Notes: generated from the letters alone by a model not told the origin. A DNA stretch of 64,000 bases from Streptomyces cylindrosporus (GCF_022698165.1 NZ_JALDAY010000003.1:496001-560000); one strand, 5' to 3'; positions 45,782 to 55,045 are shown, counted from the first letter of the stretch. Numbers and translations are program-made.

Positions 45782-47551
45782 ATGCGCATGCTCTCCAGAT
45801 GGTGTCGGTGGACGCCGACCGCCTTCATGGCCACTCTGGCCGCAGCCCTCGCGCTCGTGACCGGCGTGAGCATCACTCTCGCCAACGCGACGACCGGCGG
45901 CGGTGAGACGTCCGCCTCGACGACGGCCACGACCGTGAGCAGCACGGCCTCCGGCATCGCGCCCGCCATGTCCTGCTCCGGTGTCGCCCAGCTGGACCTG
46001 GCGAGCGCCGTGCCCGGCGTGCCCTTCGAGATCACCTCCGCCACCGAGCTGGCCGCGGGCAGCAACACGCTCGGCAACTGGGCCGCCTGTGATGTGAAGG
46101 GCGTGATCGCCCCGCAGATCCACTTCGAGATCAAGCTGCCCGAGACCGGCTGGCAGGCCAACTACCTCCAGGTCGGCTGCGGCGGCCTGTGCGGCAACAC
46201 CAACGTGACCAGCGCCCCCGCCTCCACCGGCTGTGTCCCGCTGACGTCCGGCGCCTTCGCCGTGGCCTCCAGCGACGAGGGCCACTACCAGGGCGGCGGA
46301 CTCTTCTCCACCGACCCGACGCTGCGCGCCGACTTCGGCTACAAGTCCGACCACCTGCTGGTGCAGGCGGCCAAGGCCGTCATCGAGAAGTACTACGGCC
46401 AGGCGGCCACCCACTCCTACTTCGACGGCTGCTCGCAGGGCGGCCACCAGGCCCTGACCGAGGCCCAGCGCTACCCGACCGACTTCGACGGCATCATCGC
46501 CGGCGCCCCGGCCAACAACTTCACCGCGCTGAACACCTTCTCGCACGCCTGGACCGCCCAGTCCGTCTACCTGAACGGCGGCCCGGCGACCATCACCAAC
46601 GCCGACCTCGCGGACCTGCACAAGGCCGTCCTCAAGGGCTGCGGCGCGCCCGCCGACGGGATCATCGCCGACCCGCTGAGCTGCACCTGGGACCCGGGCA
46701 CCATCCAGTGCAAGGCCGGCCAGACCTCGACGTCCGACGACTACTGCCTGACCGCCGACCAGGTCACCACCCTGCGCCGCATCTACGCGGGCCCGACCGA
46801 CGAGCACGGCAAGCTGCTCTACCCGGGCTACCAGCTGCGCGGCTCCGAGCTGAACTGGGCCGGCATCATCACCCCGGCCACGGCCACCGCCAACTCCGGT
46901 GACATCAGCTTCGTCCGCGAGACCCTGCGCTACCAGATCTTCGACAGCCCGCAGCCGGCGCTGACGTACAAGGACATCAAGTTCACGGCGGCCTACTACA
47001 AGAAGGTCATGAGCCTGGGCGAGGGCATGTACGACGCCACCGACCCCGACCTCACGGCGTTCAAGAAGGCCGGCGGCAAGCTGATCCTCTGGCACGGTCT
47101 GGGCGACCAGCACATCCCGGCCGTCGGAACGATGGCCTACTACAAGGCGGTTGAGAAGGTCATGGGCGGCGAGGCGGCCACCAAGAGCTTCGCCCGGCTG
47201 TTCCTGCTCCCCGGCGTCGCGCACTGCGGCGGCGGCCAGGGCCCGGACACCTTCGACGCGCTGACCGCGATCACCGACTGGGTCACGAAGGGCACGGCCC
47301 CGGACAGCCTGACGACCAAGTCGGTCGACAGCAGCGGCAACACGACCGCGACCCGCCCGGTCTACCCCTTCCCGTACTACGCCAAGAACACCACGGGCGG
47401 CTCCTCCTCCGACGCGAGCAGCTACACCCCCGTCAAGTCCACCGCCGAGGCGAACCTGAAGCTCGACTGGCTCGGTTCCTTCCGCTCCGGCTACGAGACG
47501 GTCGGCAACTGGGTCGGCGGCAAGTGGGTGGTGAGCAAGGGCAAGAACTGA
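45782..47551 (+). CDS. Secreted tannase/feruloyl esterase family protein
   Basis: The 589-residue precursor has a signal peptide (hydrophobic 14-35). The tannase fold is marked by FDGCSQGGHQA with adjacent C217 and S218 and, near the C-terminus, VAHCGGGQGPD, giving the typical CS-D-HC disulfide-linked catalytic site. Such enzymes release phenolic acids from plant polymers, which would feed the benzoate and related CoA pathways in this window. A strong terminator follows. Confidence 0.92.
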   Translation: MRMLSRWCRWTPTAFMATLAAALALVTGVSITLANATTGGGETSASTTATTVSSTASGIAPAMSCSGVAQLDLASAVPGVPFEITSATELAAGSNTLGNWAACDVKGVIAPQIHFEIKLPETGWQANYLQVGCGGLCGNTNVTSAPASTGCVPLTSGAFAVASSDEGHYQGGGLFSTDPTLRADFGYKSDHLLVQAAKAVIEKYYGQAATHSYFDGCSQGGHQALTEAQRYPTDFDGIIAGAPANNFTALNTFSHAWTAQSVYLNGGPATITNADLADLHKAVLKGCGAPADGIIADPLSCTWDPGTIQCKAGQTSTSDDYCLTADQVTTLRRIYAGPTDEHGKLLYPGYQLRGSELNWAGIITPATATANSGDISFVRETLRYQIFDSPQPALTYKDIKFTAAYYKKVMSLGEGMYDATDPDLTAFKKAGGKLILWHGLGDQHIPAVGTMAYYKAVEKVMGGEAATKSFARLFLLPGVAHCGGGQGPDTFDALTAITDWVTKGTAPDSLTTKSVDSSGNTTATRPVYPFPYYAKNTTGGSSSDASSYTPVKSTAEANLKLDWLGSFRSGYETVGNWVGGKWVVSKGKN

Positions 47552-47568
47552 GCAACCCGCTCCAAAGC

Positions 47569-47608
47569 GCGGCGGCCTCCCGGCAGTTCAGCTCCGGGAG
47601 GTCGCCGC
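47569..47608. terminator. Bidirectional terminator after the tannase family gene
   Basis: GCGGCGGCCTCCCGG (47569-47583) pairs with 47594-47608 at 14 of 15 positions around a ten-base loop, between two convergent genes. Confidence 0.8.
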
Positions 47609-47627
47609 TCGGCGCGCCCCGGAAGGG

Positions 47628-48551
47628 TTACGACAGCTGCGACTGCACCTGCGCGGAGATCAGCTCCAGGTGGTCCAGGTCGGACAGGTCCAGGATCTGG
47701 AGGTAGAGGCGTTCGGAGCCGATCCCGGCGTAGCGGCCGATCTTGTCGACGACCTCGGCCGGGGTGCCGGCGAGGCCGTTGGCCCTGAGCTCGTCGGGCT
47801 CGCGGCCGATCGCGGCGGCGCGGCGGGCGACCTCCTGGTCGTCCTTGCCGACGCAGACGACGAGGGCGTTGGAGTAGGTGAGGCTGTCGGCCCCGCGGCC
47901 GGCTTCCTCGGCGGCGGCGCGGACGCGGGCGAACTGCCGCTCGCTGTCCTCGATCGAGGCGAACGGGATGTTGAACTCGTCGGCGTAACGGGCGGCGAGC
48001 CGCGGGGTGCGGGTCGCGCCGTGGCCGCCGATGAGGACGGGGATCTTCTCCTGGGCCGGCTTGGGCAGCGCGGGCGAGTCGGTGAGGTCGTAGTACGTGC
48101 CGTGGAAGTCGAAGGTGTCGCCGGTCTTGGTCTCCCACAGGCCGGTGACGATCGCCAGCTGCTCCTCCAGGCGGGCGAACTTCTCCTTCGGGAAGGGGAT
48201 GCCGTACGCCGTGTGCTCCTCCTCGAACCAGCCCGCGCCGAGGCCGAGTTCGACCCGGCCGCCGGACATCGCGTCGACCTGGGCGACCTGGATGGCGAGG
48301 ACGCCGGGGAGACGGAAGGTGGCGGCGGTCATGAGCGTGCCCAGGCGGATGCGCTTCGTCTCGCGGGCCAGGCCGGCGAGGGTGATCCAGGCGTCGGTGG
48401 GGCCGGGGAGGCCGTCGCCGGAGCCCATCCGCAGATAGTGGTCGGAGCGGAAGAAGGCGTCGAAGCCCAGGTCTTCGGTGGCCTTCGCCACGGCGAGCAA
48501 GGTGTCGTAGGAGGCCCCCTGCTGGGGCTCGGTGAAGATGCGAAGATCCAT
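47628..48551 (-). CDS. LLM-class F420-dependent oxidoreductase
   Basis: A 307-residue luciferase-like TIM barrel. MDLRIFTEPQQGASYDTLL, FRSDHYLRMG and GGRVELGLGAGWFEEEH are characteristic of the F420-using branch, with IGGHGATRTPRLAARYADEFN near the C-terminus. The start at MDLRIF is preferred to an upstream in-frame start since the extra residues are unconserved. The substrate is unknown. Confidence 0.9.
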   Translation of the reverse strand: MDLRIFTEPQQGASYDTLLAVAKATEDLGFDAFFRSDHYLRMGSGDGLPGPTDAWITLAGLARETKRIRLGTLMTAATFRLPGVLAIQVAQVDAMSGGRVELGLGAGWFEEEHTAYGIPFPKEKFARLEEQLAIVTGLWETKTGDTFDFHGTYYDLTDSPALPKPAQEKIPVLIGGHGATRTPRLAARYADEFNIPFASIEDSERQFARVRAAAEEAGRGADSLTYSNALVVCVGKDDQEVARRAAAIGREPDELRANGLAGTPAEVVDKIGRYAGIGSERLYLQILDLSDLDHLELISAQVQSQLS

Positions 48552-48796
48552 GCGTCCATCCTGCACGGCCCGGTGCCGGTCAACCCCACCGGTCCCCCCG
48601 GGCACTCCCGTCCCCGGTCGGGTGAAATCGCGTCAACGCGGTGTGCGGGGCGCTTCGCCTGAGTGACCCAGCTCGCCGGTGATCGTTGGCTCGGGCGGAG
48701 CCGGACCGCCCGGCGCCCGTCACCGGCCGGTTCGTCGCCGGGGCGTCACCCGCAACGGCCTCGCAGTCGTCGGGGCCGGGGGCCGAGGAGGCCGTC

Positions 48797-48958
48797 ATGA
48801 CCGAAGAATCCACCGTGCCGCAGCAGGGCGGAGGCGGCCGGCCGAAGGGCTTGCTGCAGCAGATGGAGGAGCTGATGGCGGCCCTGAACGCGGACCTCTC
48901 CGCCCTGGACGCGGACCTCCAGTCGGCGGGCCGCACGGCCGAGGAGAGCGAGGCGTAA
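48797..48958 (+). CDS. Small acidic hypothetical protein
   Basis: A 53-residue protein with a Gly-rich N-terminus and an amphipathic, coiled-coil-like helix (LLQQMEELMAALNADLSALDADL). GAGGAGG lies six bases before the ATG. I do not recognise it. It has no cysteine or modification-like core, so a RiPP precursor is unlikely. The region on either side (about 48552-48796 and 48959-49159) holds no other convincing gene. Confidence 0.5.
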   Translation: MTEESTVPQQGGGGRPKGLLQQMEELMAALNADLSALDADLQSAGRTAEESEA

Positions 48959-49159
48959 GCGCTCCGCCGGAGCAGTGGCCGGCATTCGGCCGGGGCGCCG
49001 TCCCGACCGGTCGCGCCCGCACGGCGGAAGCCGCGTGTCGATACGGCCCCGCGCCCCATCAGGGCTGTGGCGCGTGCTGTCGGCGTGCCGGGCGGAAGTC
49101 CGGTGCGGCGAGAGTGCGTGCCGGGCGTCGCGACGCCGCGGGGATCCATCAGAAACCCC

Positions 49160-49630
49160 CTAACCCGCCTCCCGTTCCGGCAGGGCCTCCTCGCGGTCCG
49201 CCAGTTTGCGGAGCATGTCGCGGACCCGGTCCCTGGACTCGTCCGCGGCGTCGATGGCCTCCATGCACTGCCAGTACGTGCCCTCGTCGTCCGCCGCGCA
49301 GGCGAGGCCCACCAGGGCGATGCCGACCTCGCCGAGCAGGCCGCCGAGGCCGAGGAGGGCCTGGCGGGCGTCGCCCAGGTCGGTGAGCTGGGCCGCGCGC
49401 AGGTCCTCGGGGGCGAGGCGCGGGGTGTCCAGGACACCGCAGCCGCGGCCCGCCAGCTCCGTCAACCCCAGTGCCTCGCCCCGCAGTTCGGGCGGTCCGG
49501 CGACCGCGAGGCGGCTGCCTATCGCCTGCGCCAGGGCCTGTGCCTGCCACACCTCGGTCATGATCTCCGGCGCCCCGCCGCCACCCGCGAGGGCACGCCT
49601 GCTCGTCACGATGAGCCGCACCGCGTCCAT
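49160..49630 (-). CDS. DUF6099 family protein
   Basis: The 156-residue product, starting MDAVRLIVTSRRAL, is all-helical with AQALAQAIGSRLAVAGPPELRGEALGLTEL. This fits DUF6099, a Streptomyces-wide family of unknown role. The longer open frame upstream lacks conservation. No signal peptide or membrane segment is visible. Confidence 0.7.
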   Translation of the reverse strand: MDAVRLIVTSRRALAGGGGAPEIMTEVWQAQALAQAIGSRLAVAGPPELRGEALGLTELAGRGCGVLDTPRLAPEDLRAAQLTDLGDARQALLGLGGLLGEVGIALVGLACAADDEGTYWQCMEAIDAADESRDRVRDMLRKLADREEALPEREAG

Positions 49631-49809
49631 GCGCTGCCCCCGTCTTCCCGACGCGCTGCCCACGCGTCCGCCCGACGAACTCCGTTGTCCACTACCCAGA
49701 GTGAGTGCCTGCGGGACGAAAAGCCAGAGGAAGACGGAAATCTGTGGACAACGAATCGATTTCAGGCGGGATTTCGACTCCGGAGAGTGAAAACGGATCG
49801 TACGACTCC

Positions 49810-50148
49810 TTACGGCGCGGGGAACCGCCGCTCGTTCCGGTCGATCTTCGCGTCCAGCGCGGCGAGCGGGTCGATGTCCAGCACCTCGCACAGCTGGAGC
49901 AAGTAGGCGAGCACGTCCGCCACTTCGTCGGTCACGCGGTGGGCCGTGTCGGGGTCGGCCATCACCCGCGCCGACTCCTCTGGCGTCAGCCACTGGAAGA
50001 TCTCGACCAGTTCGGAGGCCTCCACGCTGAGCGCGGCGACCAGGTTCTTCGGGGTGTGGTACGGCTGCCAGTTGCGGGCGGCGGCGAAGTCGGCCAGCCT
50101 GCGCTGGAGTCGGGGCACGTCGAGGGGCTGGGGCTGGGGATCGGTCAC
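49810..50148 (-). CDS. MazG-like nucleotide pyrophosphohydrolase
   Basis: A 112-residue all-alpha NTP-PPase. EASELVEIFQWLTPEE and TDEVADVLAYLLQLCEVLDID provide the E-x-x-E and E-x-x-D metal sites of the MazG/dCTPase group. It hydrolyses non-canonical or excess nucleotides. The GTG start overlaps the stop of the ATPase gene (GTGA), indicating translational coupling and possibly a joint function. Confidence 0.88.
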   Translation of the reverse strand: MTDPQPQPLDVPRLQRRLADFAAARNWQPYHTPKNLVAALSVEASELVEIFQWLTPEESARVMADPDTAHRVTDEVADVLAYLLQLCEVLDIDPLAALDAKIDRNERRFPAP

Positions 50149-51935
50149 GGGTCCAGGTGTACCACTGTGATCCCGTCGGTCCCGGCGGCCCAGGAGGCGT
50201 CGCCCACCGTGCCGACGAGGCGGATGTGGCCGCGGGCGCCCATCCGCGCGGCCAGCCGGAGGAGCCCGCGGCGCTGTGCCGGGTCGAGGGAGCGGTCGAA
50301 GGCGTCGGCGAGGACGGTGAGTGTCTGCATCGCCTCGGGGACCTCGCCGGCCGCGTCCACGTCCAGCACGCCGGGGCCGGTCAGCAGGACCAGGGCGAGG
50401 GCGACGTAACGCAGCTCGCCGTCGCCCAGCCGCCCGAAGGCCGTCCGCAGGCCGTCGCCCCGGTCGAGCAGCCCCTGCACGGTGCCGTCGCCGAGCGGTT
50501 CGGCGAGTACGTCGGTCACCGGGCCGAAGCAGCCGGCGCGGACCGCGGCGACGAACTGGGCGTGTCTGCGGCCGCATTCGGCGCGGGTGCGCCACAGGAC
50601 GTCGGCGAGGTTGTCGCAGCCGGGCAGCAGACGGCCGGAGGCGGTCGGCACGGCGGTGCGCATCCAGTCGGGGCGCGGGTCGCAGGCGAAGACGGAGCGC
50701 AGGGCGACGACGGTCTGTTCGGCGGCGGCGAGCACCTGGCGCTGTCCGTCGGTCTTCCCGGCCACGCGCAGGGGGAGCAGGGCGGTGCCGAGGCGGTCGT
50801 CGGGGAGCGGGGCGCGGGTGACGGCCGCGGAGCCCGCGGTGTGCCAGGCGGCCTGCACGGTCGGGCGGGAGGGGTCACGCAGGGCGGTCTCCAGGAGCAC
50901 GAGTCCGCCGGAGGTCAACCGCTCGCCGACGATGCGGAGTTCGGGCTCGGCCTGTACGGCGACGTCGAGCCGGACCGGCCCCTCGGGCCCGTCGGTCGTG
51001 CAGCCGATCCGGAACCCGCGGCGCCGCTGCCCGTCGGGGCGGGCCCGGTCGGGCACACAGGCACCGGGATCGAGGAACACCTCCCCGACGGCGGCCCCAC
51101 CGCCCAGCCGGGCCAGCGCCTCGTAGGCCCGCAGGGCGGTCGTCTTCCCACTCCCACTGGGCCCGGCGAACAGCGTCACGGGCCCGAGCGGGAACCCGGC
51201 CCCCCGGTGCCCGGCGAAGGCGGAGAGCCGTAACTCTGTGATGCGGGGACGGCTGGGGTGGGTGCGCTCCTGAAAGGAACCGGCATCGGACCGCGCGAGC
51301 GGCACGCGGGGGTCGGGCGGAGAAGGCCGATCGGGCGGCACCCGTGGGTCGGGGGCGGACGACACCCCGCCACGACGGCGGGCCTGCGGAACACGCCCGC
51401 CCGCCACAGACTGCTCACCGGCGCCGGCGCGAGCGGGCCGCTCACCGATGCCGTCGCGAGCAGGCTGCTCACCGGCGGCGGTGCGAGCAGGCCGCTCACC
51501 GATGCCGACGGAAGCAGACGGATCACCGGCGGCGGCGCGAGCAGGCTGCTCACCGGCGCCAGCGGAAGCAGACGGATCACCGGCGGCGGCGCGAGCAGGC
51601 CGCTCACCGGCGCCAGCGCGAGCGGGCTGCTCACCGGCGCCGGCGCGAGCGGGCTGCTCACCGATGCCGACGAGCGCCGACTGCTCACCGATGCCGGCGC
51701 AAGCAGGCTGCTCACCGGCGCCAGCGCGAGCAGGCTGCTCACCGGTGGCGGCGGAAGCCGACGGATCACCCGGGCCGGCGAGCGCCGGCTGCTCGCCGGC
51801 GGTGACGGGCGGCGGCGGTGCGCAGGTGGTGGCGGGGCGGGGCGGGTCTTCGGTGTCCGCCTCGCGTGACGTACTCGCACTCGGCTCCGACGACCCGCGG
51901 GTCTCCGGTTCCCGGGACGTGAATGACGCGACCAT
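50145..51935 (-). CDS. SMC/RecF-like ATPase with a long N-terminal nonapeptide repeat
   Basis: The ATPase domain starts near residue 230 with ITELRLSAFAGHRGAGFPLGPVTLFAGPSGSGKTT. The C-terminal part has a degenerate signature and Walker B (LRYVALALVLLTGPGVLDVD). About the first 200 residues are a low-complexity region with 15 copies of a nonapeptide such as GEQPARAGA. No clear ribosome site precedes the first ATG, so the actual start may lie after the repeats. It is coupled to the MazG-like gene. Similar AAA ATPases act in genome maintenance or defence, but this one is not assigned. Confidence 0.7.
   Translation of the reverse strand: MVASFTSREPETRGSSEPSASTSREADTEDPPRPATTCAPPPPVTAGEQPALAGPGDPSASAATGEQPARAGAGEQPACAGIGEQSALVGIGEQPARAGAGEQPARAGAGERPARAAAGDPSASAGAGEQPARAAAGDPSASVGIGERPARTAAGEQPARDGIGERPARAGAGEQSVAGGRVPQARRRGGVSSAPDPRVPPDRPSPPDPRVPLARSDAGSFQERTHPSRPRITELRLSAFAGHRGAGFPLGPVTLFAGPSGSGKTTALRAYEALARLGGGAAVGEVFLDPGACVPDRARPDGQRRRGFRIGCTTDGPEGPVRLDVAVQAEPELRIVGERLTSGGLVLLETALRDPSRPTVQAAWHTAGSAAVTRAPLPDDRLGTALLPLRVAGKTDGQRQVLAAAEQTVVALRSVFACDPRPDWMRTAVPTASGRLLPGCDNLADVLWRTRAECGRRHAQFVAAVRAGCFGPVTDVLAEPLGDGTVQGLLDRGDGLRTAFGRLGDGELRYVALALVLLTGPGVLDVDAAGEVPEAMQTLTVLADAFDRSLDPAQRRGLLRLAARMGARGHIRLVGTVGDASWAAGTDGITVVHLDP
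51395..51797 (-). repeat. 27-bp tandem repeat inside the ATPase gene
   Basis: About fifteen 27-bp units encode GEQPARAGA-like nonapeptides (variants GDPSASAGA, GERPARAAA). On the plus strand the core is GCTCACCGGCGCCAGCGCGA. The unit length keeps the frame. The spread of variants, with neighbouring copies more alike, suggests repeated slippage or recombination. Confidence 0.85.
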
Positions 51936-52016
51936 GTCCGGACCGTAAGCCCGGGTGGGGAGGCGAACCGTTCCGGCAGGTTCCGCTTCCTACGATCGGG
52001 GGATGCGGGCCAGGGG

Positions 52017-52406
52017 TCAGCCGCCGGAGACGCCCGCGCTCTCCATCAGGCCCGTGACCTCGGTGCCGGACGGGGTGAGGAGGAACACGTTCCGGTCGAC
52101 GCGGTGCATGCCGCTCGCCAGGCCGAAGACGACACCCGTGCTGAAGTCGAGGACCCGCTTGGCGACATCGCCCTCGGCGCCGCTGAGGTCGAGCAGCACA
52201 GGTATGCCGGCCATCAGGGTCTCGGCGACCTCGCGGGCGTCGGCGAAGACGTTGACCCGCAGGACCACGAAACGGCGCCGGGCCTCCGTCTCCACGTCGG
52301 GACGTGCGCGATGGTCCACCGCGGACGGCCAGGCGTCCCGGCCCCGCAGCGGCACGACCTGGGCGAGCCCCTCCCACTGTTCATCGGTGACGTCGTAGCT
52401 GTTCAC
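52017..52406 (-). CDS. SepF-like cell division protein
   Basis: The 129-residue protein has the SepF core RRFVVLRVNVFADAREVAETLMAG, IPVLLDLSGAEGDVAKRVLDFSTGVVFGLASGMHRV and FLLTPSGTEV. SepF links FtsZ to the membrane, but this paralogue lacks the N-terminal amphipathic helix of main SepF. It matches the SepF-like (SflA/SflB) proteins of S. coelicolor that affect sporulation septation. GTG start giving VNSYDVTDEQW has GGGGGAG nearby. Confidence 0.85.
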   Translation of the reverse strand: MNSYDVTDEQWEGLAQVVPLRGRDAWPSAVDHRARPDVETEARRRFVVLRVNVFADAREVAETLMAGIPVLLDLSGAEGDVAKRVLDFSTGVVFGLASGMHRVDRNVFLLTPSGTEVTGLMESAGVSGG

Positions 52407-52608
52407 CGGCTCCCCCCGACCTGACTCGCCATCAATACCTGCACCGGCCAATTCTTACGCCAAGTCACCCGTTCGGCCCAACAGCGACACGGTCGGCCAC
52501 CATCACGGGGAGCACTTCGAGCCACGCATTCCAGGTCTTACCGGGCTCACACCGGACTCTTCACCTCCGTCTGCGCCCCGCTCACCGGGCCCGGTTAGCG
52601 TCCCTGAC

Positions 52609-54363
52609 GTGCACTTGGCAGAAACCCCGCTGGTGACACCCGGCCGGCGGACACAGTCGGCGGTGTCCGCCGCTCCGGAACCCCCCGCCCAGTGGCACCG
52701 CGTGCTCACGCTGCTGGCCGACATCAGCCTCTTCATCGGCACCCGCTCGGTGTGGACGCAGGCCGCCAGCCACCGCCTCGTCGTGGCCGGTGTGATCTCG
52801 CTGTGCTACGCCTCGATCCTGGTGTGCGGCGTGCTCGCGCTGGTCGTCCGCCGGGCCAGGTCCCTCGCGCGGCTCGACCTGGTCGTCCTGGTCACCGCCG
52901 TGACGCTCGCGCTGTGCACCTGGGTCATGAACCACGGCGGCTCCGACGAGGCGCTGCTGACCACCCAGGCCGCCCGGGAGCTGGTGGCGGGCCACGCCGT
53001 CTACGGGCACCCCTGGCCCTGGCTGTTCACCAAGGGCGTCGCCCTCACCCCGACCGTCACCGGCGGCTACGACTTCACGTACGGCTATCCCCCGCTCGCC
53101 CCGCTGCTGACCGCGCCGCTGCTGTGGCTGGGCCACGGCGGCGCCCCGGCGACGGCGGTGAGCACGGGCGCGCTGGTCGTCGGCACGGTGCTGCTGTGGC
53201 GGATGCTGCCGGTGCAGTGGCGCTCGGCGGCGACCATGGTCTGCCTCGGCTTCGGCTTCCTGCCCACGTACGGCCGCCTCGGCTACCCGGCGATCACCGC
53301 GCTGGCCCTGCTGATCCCGGTGGTGGTGCGCTGGCCGCGGATCGGCCGGGGCGGCCGGCTCGGCGCGGCCGGGCTGGCACGGGCCGCCTGCCTGGGGGCG
53401 GCCTGCGCGGCGCAGCAACTGCCGTGGTTCCTGGCGCCGTTCCTGCTGGCCGGGATCTACGCGGTGCGCCGGGGCGAACTCGGCGGGCGGGCGGCGGCGC
53501 TGGTGGTGGCGCGGATCGTCGGCGTCGCGGCCACCGTGTGGCTGCTGATCAACACCTACTTCGTGGTCAGCGAGCCGGGCACCTGGATCACCGGTATCGC
53601 GCTGCCGCTGACGCAGGGCGCGACGCTGCACGGGCAGGGCCTGGGCGACATCTCGCTGTACTTCACCAACGGCAGCGACCGGCTCGACTGGTACTCGCAC
53701 GCGAGCCTGCTGCTGGCCGCGGGCCTGCTCGCGCTGCTGGTGCTGTTCGTGCGCCGGCTGGGCCCCGCGGCGACCGTCCTGCCGTGGTGCGCCTTCTATC
53801 TGGCGACCCGGTCCCAGGACGGCTACTACCTGATGATGACGCCGCTGTGGCTGGCGGCCGCGATCACCGCTCCCGCGGCGGAGTTCGCGGGCGCCTGGCA
53901 GCCGCGCCCGCGTCCCCTGGCCGGCCCGCACCGCCGTACCGCACTCGTCGTGGCGTCGGCGCTCCTGGTGACGCCGGCGCTGGTGAGCGCGGCGGTGGCG
54001 GCGACCGGTTCGCCGCCGCTGAAGATGCGGGTGACGGCGGTACGACGGGTCTCCGCGTACGTCGTCTCAGGGCTGACCCTGCGGGTCACCAACGTCGACG
54101 GCACGGCCCTGACCCCGCACTTCATGCTCACCTCGAACCAGGGCTCCAGCATGTACTGGTCGCTGGTCCGAGGCCCGGCCACGATCCCCGCGCACACCAC
54201 CGTGCGGATCGAGATCAGGCCGGCCCACGGGCGGATCGCCCTGCCGACCAAGCCGAGCACCCGGCTGCGGCTGCGGGCCTTCACGGCGGCGCCGCAGACG
54301 CTGTCCAGCGCGTATGTGCACATCACGCCGGGCACCGGCGCCGGGGCGGGGCCGGCGGGCTGA
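52609..54363 (+). CDS. Large multi-pass membrane protein, possible GT-C glycosyltransferase
   Basis: This 584-residue protein has about ten hydrophobic segments between residues 30 and 450 and a soluble C-terminal beta domain (about 460-575). An aspartate-containing first external loop (NHGGSDEALLTTQAARELVAGHAVYGH) and YPPLAPLLTAPLL recall polyprenyl-phosphate sugar transferases (DUF2029/GT-C). The first GTG is at the frame start. I cannot name the sugar or acceptor. Confidence 0.72.
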   Translation: MHLAETPLVTPGRRTQSAVSAAPEPPAQWHRVLTLLADISLFIGTRSVWTQAASHRLVVAGVISLCYASILVCGVLALVVRRARSLARLDLVVLVTAVTLALCTWVMNHGGSDEALLTTQAARELVAGHAVYGHPWPWLFTKGVALTPTVTGGYDFTYGYPPLAPLLTAPLLWLGHGGAPATAVSTGALVVGTVLLWRMLPVQWRSAATMVCLGFGFLPTYGRLGYPAITALALLIPVVVRWPRIGRGGRLGAAGLARAACLGAACAAQQLPWFLAPFLLAGIYAVRRGELGGRAAALVVARIVGVAATVWLLINTYFVVSEPGTWITGIALPLTQGATLHGQGLGDISLYFTNGSDRLDWYSHASLLLAAGLLALLVLFVRRLGPAATVLPWCAFYLATRSQDGYYLMMTPLWLAAAITAPAAEFAGAWQPRPRPLAGPHRRTALVVASALLVTPALVSAAVAATGSPPLKMRVTAVRRVSAYVVSGLTLRVTNVDGTALTPHFMLTSNQGSSMYWSLVRGPATIPAHTTVRIEIRPAHGRIALPTKPSTRLRLRAFTAAPQTLSSAYVHITPGTGAGAGPAG

Positions 54364-54388
54364 GAGCCGGTGTCGCATCCCTGTCGGG

Positions 54389-54901
54389 TCAGGCCGCCGA
54401 GCGCACGAAGCGGAGGGTCGCGGCGACCGTGGTGAGACCGCGGATCATGCCCATCTGGTTCCAGCCCAGGCCGAACTCGGCGCGGTCCACGGTGAACTCC
54501 GTGTCCAGGGTGAGCGCGTCCGCGTCCGCGCCGGTCAGGCGGGCGCTGAGGGACTGCGGGCGGCTGATGCCGTGGACGGTCAGCTGACCGTTCACCTGCA
54601 CGGTGTCGCCGCGCAGTTCGGCGGAGCGCACGGCGAAGGTGATCTCCGGGTGGTTCGCGGCGTCGAAGAAGTCGGCGCTGCGCAGGTGCTCGTCGCGCTT
54701 GGCGTTCTTGGTGTCCAGGGAGGCGGCGTCCAGGGTCAGGGTGCCGGTGGCGGTTCCGTCGGGGCGGACCTCGCCGTGTCCGGTGACGACACCGAAGGTG
54801 CCCTTGACGGTGACCAGGCCCCACATCGTCTTGTGGCGCAGGGCGACGGTGGAGGCGGCGGCGTCGAGCTGCCAGACACCGGTTTCGACGGCGACGGTCA
54901 T
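54389..54901 (-). CDS. YceI family polyisoprenoid-binding protein
   Basis: A 170-residue lipocalin-like barrel, GVWQLDAAASTVALRHKTMWG at the N-terminus and the typical KNAKRDEHLRSADFFDAANHPEITF in the middle. It lacks a signal peptide, so it is cytoplasmic, unlike E. coli YceI. It is divergent from a MarR gene and probably repressed by it through three similar sites in the spacer. Confidence 0.92.
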   Translation of the reverse strand: MTVAVETGVWQLDAAASTVALRHKTMWGLVTVKGTFGVVTGHGEVRPDGTATGTLTLDAASLDTKNAKRDEHLRSADFFDAANHPEITFAVRSAELRGDTVQVNGQLTVHGISRPQSLSARLTGADADALTLDTEFTVDRAEFGLGWNQMGMIRGLTTVAATLRFVRSAA

Positions 54902-54958
54902 GATCTTCTCCAGTGAGCGGGGGACCCTGTGAGCGGGGGGCCCGGTGAACAGGTGCTT

Positions 54959-55026
54959 CAAATTTGGATGACTGTCACGCTAGCCCATTATCCAAATCTG
55001 GACAACCATCTCGTGCAAAATTGGAC
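54959..55026. promoter_or_regulatory. Three related sites between yceI and marR genes
   Basis: CAAATTTGGAT (54959-54969), CCAAATCTGGAC (54992-55003) and CAAAATTGGAC (55016-55026) share a CAAATnTGGA core. The first has a perfect 8-bp palindrome; TTTGGAT and ATCCAAA also face one another. They span the divergent promoter region and probably bind the MarR protein. Confidence 0.6.
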
Positions 55027-55045
55027 TACAGGTAGACTCGAAGGC

